The notes under the pieces: model-generated | Databases searched by the model: none | What the model was told of the DNA's origin: nothing | The model's input: the letters and a program-made list of their open reading frames with translations, nothing else | Shown: piece by piece, positions 6,696-10,179 of the stretch | How the letters are laid out: each line of letters starts with the position of its first letter | Position numbering within the stretch: position 1 is the stretch's first letter | Origin: a bacterium | GTDB taxonomy: Bacteria; Gemmatimonadota; Gemmatimonadetes; Gemmatimonadales; Gemmatimonadaceae | Length of the DNA stretch: 10,179 nt | Direction: 5' to 3' | Assembly (NCBI GenBank): GCA_021802745.1 | Contig: JAJZRK010000119.1 | Coordinates: forward strand, 1-10,179 | Program-made: the position numbers and the translations under genes

Positions 6696-7597
6696 CCAGA
6701 CCCCCCGCACCTGGCTTCGACCGCACCGCCCGCATTGGGGTGGGACTGACGCTGCTCGCGGCGAGCGGCTTTGCCGCCGTCTCCATCCTGACGAGCATCG
6801 CGATGCGCGCGGGGGTGTCGCTCTCCACCGTGCTGACCTGGCGGTACGTCCTGTCGGCGGCGGTGCTCGTGGTGTGGGTCGGCGTGAAGGGCCAGTCGCG
6901 GCGCATGCCGGCCAAGGATGCGGTGCTCTGGATGGGCATCGGCGGCGGCGGGCAGGCGTTGATGATCTACCTCGCGCTGTCGTCGCTCGCGTACATCAGC
7001 GCCGGCACGCTGGCCTTCCTGTTCTACACCTATCCCGTCTGGGTCACGCTGGTGCAGGCGGTGCGCGGCGCCGAGCGCCTGGACGCGCGGCGCGCGGGGG
7101 CACTGGGCCTGTCATTCGCGGGAACGCTGGTGATGGTCGGCTCGCCCGACATGGGCGGGGCCGCGCTGCATGGCATCGCACTCGCCCTCGGCGCCGCGGT
7201 GCTGTACGGCTTCCTGATCCCGGCCATGCAGTGGATGCAGAAGGACTGGCCCGTCATCGTCACGTCCGCGTGGTCGAAGATCGGCGCCGCCGTCTGCTTC
7301 CTCGTCGCCTCGTCGGGGGACCAGACCTTTCAGTACGTGATGCCCAGTGCCGCCTGGGGGGCCATCATCGCCCTCACGCTCTGGAGCACCGTGCTGCCAT
7401 CGCTCTTCTTCCTGATGGGGCTGATGCGTCTCGGTCCGGTGCGCACGGCGATCGTCTCGACGGTCGAGCCGTTCCTCACCGCCCTGCTCGGCGTCGCGGT
7501 GCTCGGCCAGCCGCTGACCATGCGCACCCTGGCGGGGGGCGTTGCCATCGTCGCCGCCGTGATCGTGCTCCAGTTCAGACGGACGCGCGTCGCCTAG
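6692..7597 (+). CDS. EamA/DMT-family transporter, second of a tandem pair
   Basis: A 301-residue paralog of the preceding gene with about ten membrane helices in two EamA repeats. Shared landmarks occur at equivalent positions: TWRYVLSAAVLV, LAFLFYTYPVWVTL, a short loop ending ERLDARRAGAL, and LGPVRTAIVSTVEPF with LLGVAVL near the end. The start is set by the ATGA overlap with the first carrier. No Shine-Dalgarno sequence is seen, so translation likely relies on coupling. The substrate is unknown. Its 3' end overlaps the convergent SURF1 gene by 23 bases. Similarity to the first carrier is clear by eye but far from identity, so the duplication is old. Confidence 0.9.
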   Translation: MTRPPAPGFDRTARIGVGLTLLAASGFAAVSILTSIAMRAGVSLSTVLTWRYVLSAAVLVVWVGVKGQSRRMPAKDAVLWMGIGGGGQALMIYLALSSLAYISAGTLAFLFYTYPVWVTLVQAVRGAERLDARRAGALGLSFAGTLVMVGSPDMGGAALHGIALALGAAVLYGFLIPAMQWMQKDWPVIVTSAWSKIGAAVCFLVASSGDQTFQYVMPSAAWGAIIALTLWSTVLPSLFFLMGLMRLGPVRTAIVSTVEPFLTALLGVAVLGQPLTMRTLAGGVAIVAAVIVLQFRRTRVA

Positions 7598-8294
7598 CCA
7601 GCTCCTCGCGCACGAGCAGCGTGCCGCCGATCACGGCGATCAGCGCAAACGAGAACCACTGGATCGCGTAGCTGCGGTGCGAGCCGTCGTCGAGCACTGG
7701 TTCACCGAGTCGCACCGGCCGGTCGGGAGCACGTACGCTGTCGGAGGTCTGCGCGACGTAATACGGGAGCATGGGCGTGCCGATGGCCTGCGCGACGACG
7801 GCCGAATCCAGCGCGCGCACCACGCGCGGTCGGGCGGGCGCGGTGCTCGTCTGGCGTTCGGACCACGTCTCGGCGTACCCAACCACCGTCACCGTGTCGC
7901 CATCGTGTTCGCGCCAGGGCCCCTCGTCAATGGTCATGGCATCGGGGGCGTACACCCAGCCGCGATTGACGACGACCACGGCGCCGTTGTCCAGTCGAAG
8001 CGGCGTGAGAAGGTGCACCCCGGGCGAACCCAGCTGGCTGCGCGCGGCAAGCACCACCTGATGGTCATACTCGAACCGTCCCCTTGCGATGACGCGATGG
8101 TAGTGCCCCTGCGCGGTGTCGCCGGGCAGCGATTCCACGGGGCGGGCGGCGGCCGCGAGGCGCGCTTCGAGGTGGGCATTGAACGCCCGGCGCTGCGCGA
8201 GGCGGTCGAGCTGCCAGAGGCCAAGCCGCGCGCACACCACGGCGAAGGCCACCGTCGCCATGATCGGGAGAAGGAGTGGGCGGCGAGCCGACAT
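7575..8294 (-). CDS. SURF1-family cytochrome oxidase assembly protein
   Basis: This 239-residue inner-membrane protein belongs to the SURF1/Shy1 family, which assists haem insertion into or assembly of haem-copper cytochrome oxidases. A membrane helix at about 6-23 is followed by the family signature LGLWQLDR (24-31). The periplasmic domain carries GRFEYDHQVVLAAR (72-85) and VVNRGWVY (108-115). SHRSYAIQWFSFAL (205-218) marks the second helix (about 210-228), ahead of an Arg-rich tail. Length and two-helix topology are normal. Two starts are possible: ATG at 8294 (chosen, because it begins just before the hydrophobic helix) or TTG at 8318, which adds eight residues; neither has a strong ribosome site. 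No cox genes are in the window, so it is an orphan here. It converges on the second EamA gene. Confidence 0.92.
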   Translation of the reverse strand: MSARRPLLLPIMATVAFAVVCARLGLWQLDRLAQRRAFNAHLEARLAAAARPVESLPGDTAQGHYHRVIARGRFEYDHQVVLAARSQLGSPGVHLLTPLRLDNGAVVVVNRGWVYAPDAMTIDEGPWREHDGDTVTVVGYAETWSERQTSTAPARPRVVRALDSAVVAQAIGTPMLPYYVAQTSDSVRAPDRPVRLGEPVLDDGSHRSYAIQWFSFALIAVIGGTLLVREELARRRASV

Positions 8295-8312
8295 GAGGGT
8301 CTGAGGGGGTGC

Positions 8313-8320
8313 CTGCAAGC
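8313..8320 (-). promoter_or_regulatory. TAGCTTGC motif upstream of SURF1, possible -10 element
   Basis: On the minus strand TAGCTTGC lies about 20 bases before the SURF1 ATG at 8294. The same eight bases occur upstream of mgtE at 4302-4309. No good -35 hexamer is visible at the normal spacing. If this is the -10 box, the TTG start at 8318 would be excluded and the leader would be very short. Confidence 0.2.
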
Positions 8321-8358
8321 TAATCCCCGTCTGGCACGACGCAGGTAGTCGAGGCCCA

Positions 8359-8374
8359 TGTGACCCAAGTCACA
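8359..8374. promoter_or_regulatory. CRP/FNR-family-type operator palindrome
   Basis: TGTGACCCAAGTCACA is a perfect inverted repeat matching the TGTGA-N6-TCACA core recognised by CRP-type regulators. It lies between the divergent SURF1 and lipoprotein genes, 26 bases upstream of a perfect TATAAT. Its centre is about 46 bases before the predicted transcription start. That is close to, but not exactly at, the classical activating position. Which regulator binds in this lineage is not known. Confidence 0.55.
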
Positions 8375-8377
8375 CCC

Positions 8378-8406
8378 TCTTCACTCAGGCGCCCTATTCT
8401 TATAAT
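8378..8406 (+). promoter_or_regulatory. Sigma-70-like promoter for the lipoprotein gene
   Basis: A perfect TATAAT at 8401-8406 is preceded at 17 bases by TCTTCA (8378-8383), a weak -35 box. This fits activator dependence through the adjacent palindrome. It is the only perfect -10 hexamer I noticed in an intergenic region of this G/C-rich window. It would give a leader of about 140 bases before the chosen lipoprotein start. Confidence 0.5.
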
Positions 8407-8519
8407 GATGCTGTCAGCGCCACTCGGACTGGCGAACGCGGTCCTGTTTCACCACTATCACTTTCCGTGCGGCGCGGCGCCGTGCTCTGCGGACGTTTCG
8501 TGGGTCCCCCCCCAAACCC

Positions 8520-8555
8520 ATGTTGTTGATTATTCCAATCGGCCCCGTCTTATGA
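8520..8555 (+). other. Possible 11-residue leader ORF overlapping the lipoprotein start
   Basis: ATG at 8520 opens [11 protein letters not shown] and ends in TGA at 8553-8555, overlapping the lipoprotein ATG at 8552 (ATGA). The lipoprotein start itself has no Shine-Dalgarno sequence, so coupling through this tiny frame is conceivable. No ribosome site is evident before it either. It may be chance. Confidence 0.2.
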
Positions 8556-9397
8556 ATAGTCCACGCTCGCTCTGGCGCGCAGTCGTTGTGTTGGCCGGCA
8601 TTGCTGCATCGTCGCTGCTGGCAAGCTGCGGTCGCGATGCCCCGGCCCCAGTTGCCAACGGCGTTACCCTTGCGCGCCATGCCATGTTCAGCGTCGAGCC
8701 CGTCTTTCCGCGGCTCGTGACCGGAAAGTCGCTGGAGGACGTGGTCCAGTTCGAGAAGGTGCGCATCGTGCTGCACCGGGCCGATGGCAGCGTCGCCCTC
8801 GATACGACCGTGCTCTTCCCGGTCGGCGCGGACTCCGTGGTGTTGGCCGCCAGCGTGGCGCTGTCGCCGTCGGCCGGCAGCGGCGGCGAGAACTTCAAGT
8901 TGGATCTTGGCTACATGAATGCCGCGGGCGAGGTCGTCTTCAAAGGCGGCCCCGTGGACCTCACCGTGGTGCCGAAGGGAAGCAGCAATCAGCCGGCGCC
9001 GGTGCAGATCCCCGTGCGGTACTCGGGGCCGGGGGCGTCGGCGACGAAGGTCACGATCTCGCCGCCGTCGGTGGCGGTGACCGAGGGACAGGGTTTTGCG
9101 TTTGCCGCAGTGGCCACGGATGCCTCGGGGACTCCGTACCCCAGCGCCCCGATCGTCTGGGCCTCACTCGATCCGGCGATCGCGGTCCTCAGTTCGTCGG
9201 GAGGCGGCTCCGGCGTGGCACGCGAAGTCCGCGGCAGTGCGCGTATCGTCGCGCAGCTGCTGACCGGCCCAGCGGACACCGCCCTCGTCGCGGTCACGCT
9301 GGTCGCCAAATCCATCGCGATGCAGTCGGGCGACGGCCAGAAGGGGATCATCCGCACGGCGCTCGCACAGCCCGTGGTCGTCAAGGTGACGGCGAGC

Positions 9398-9406
<9 letters not shown>
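8552..9406 (+). CDS. Secreted lipoprotein with Ig-like (Big-2 type) domain, 3' end cut by a chimeric join
   Basis: About 285 native codons are present. A lipoprotein signal peptide runs [21 protein letters not shown] to LLASC, with Cys26 as the lipidation site. Residues about 40-155 (with [13 protein letters not shown] and [13 protein letters not shown]) form a beta-rich domain I cannot name. A bacterial Ig-like domain follows (about 165-245; [14 protein letters not shown], then [12 protein letters not shown]), and the start of another repeat ([10 protein letters not shown]). Similar lipoproteins are common in Gemmatimonadota, in my recollection. The frame stays open to the end of the window, but from about 9400 it reads antisense through an aconitase gene, giving an Arg/Asp/Gly/Val-rich string that is not a real domain. 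The true 3' end is therefore missing. An in-frame ATG at 8405 exists, but it overlaps the TATAAT box, and the signal peptide argues for 8552. The product is likely envelope-anchored; its function is unknown. Confidence 0.8.

Positions 9407-10179
<773 letters not shown>

Noticed and set aside
8405..8551. Upstream start (ATG at 8405) for the lipoprotein
   Set aside because: It would place the start codon inside the TATAAT box and put about 49 residues before a complete lipoprotein signal peptide.
9164..9397. C-terminal extension of aconitase down to the stop at 9164
   Set aside because: The sequence is antisense of the lipoprotein and lacks the expected SCTNTSNP iron-sulfur segment.

Overview
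The window is high-GC, chromosome-like bacterial DNA. Most of it (about 1-9,400) resembles a member of the Gemmatimonadota or a close neighbour. This is an inference from the gene mix: a DUF5916/CBM9-like outer-membrane protein, an Ig-domain lipoprotein, orphan SURF1 and tandem EamA carriers. There are no marker genes to settle it. The last ~780 bases are different: the middle of an actinobacterial-type aconitase, joined to the lipoprotein gene inside both reading frames. The most economical explanation is a chimeric assembly join, so the right end should not be read as a natural locus until it is verified.

Layout. Minus strand, 99-2263: a two-gene operon with a 4-base ATGA overlap, made of a beta-hydroxyacid dehydrogenase followed by a class V PLP enzyme that looks like a cysteine desulfurase but lacks the usual active-site cysteine. 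Bases 2264-2655 hold no gene. They carry two inverted clusters of an 11-bp tandem repeat (4 + 6 copies), a terminator-like hairpin, and a perfect 11-bp hairpin that overlaps the end of the next gene. Minus strand, 2656-4199: a DUF5916 gene that has lost most of its barrel. The N-terminal 480 residues are followed at once, in another frame, by the recognisable last 34 residues of the same family. Plus strand, 4355-7597: mgtE and two paralogous EamA transporters, packed with 4-base spacing and then a 4-base overlap, probably one transcript. Minus strand, 7575-8294: SURF1, converging on and overlapping the second EamA gene. An intergenic region follows with a CRP-type palindrome and a TATAAT box. 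Plus strand, 8552-~9406: a lipoprotein with an Ig-like domain, cut by the aconitase join.

Functionally this is a mix of housekeeping and accessory genes: Mg2+ uptake, small-metabolite transport, cytochrome oxidase assembly and amino-acid/hydroxyacid metabolism. I see no phage, transposase, CRISPR, toxin-antitoxin or defence module. The least explained sequence is the 11-bp repeat element at 2501-2671.
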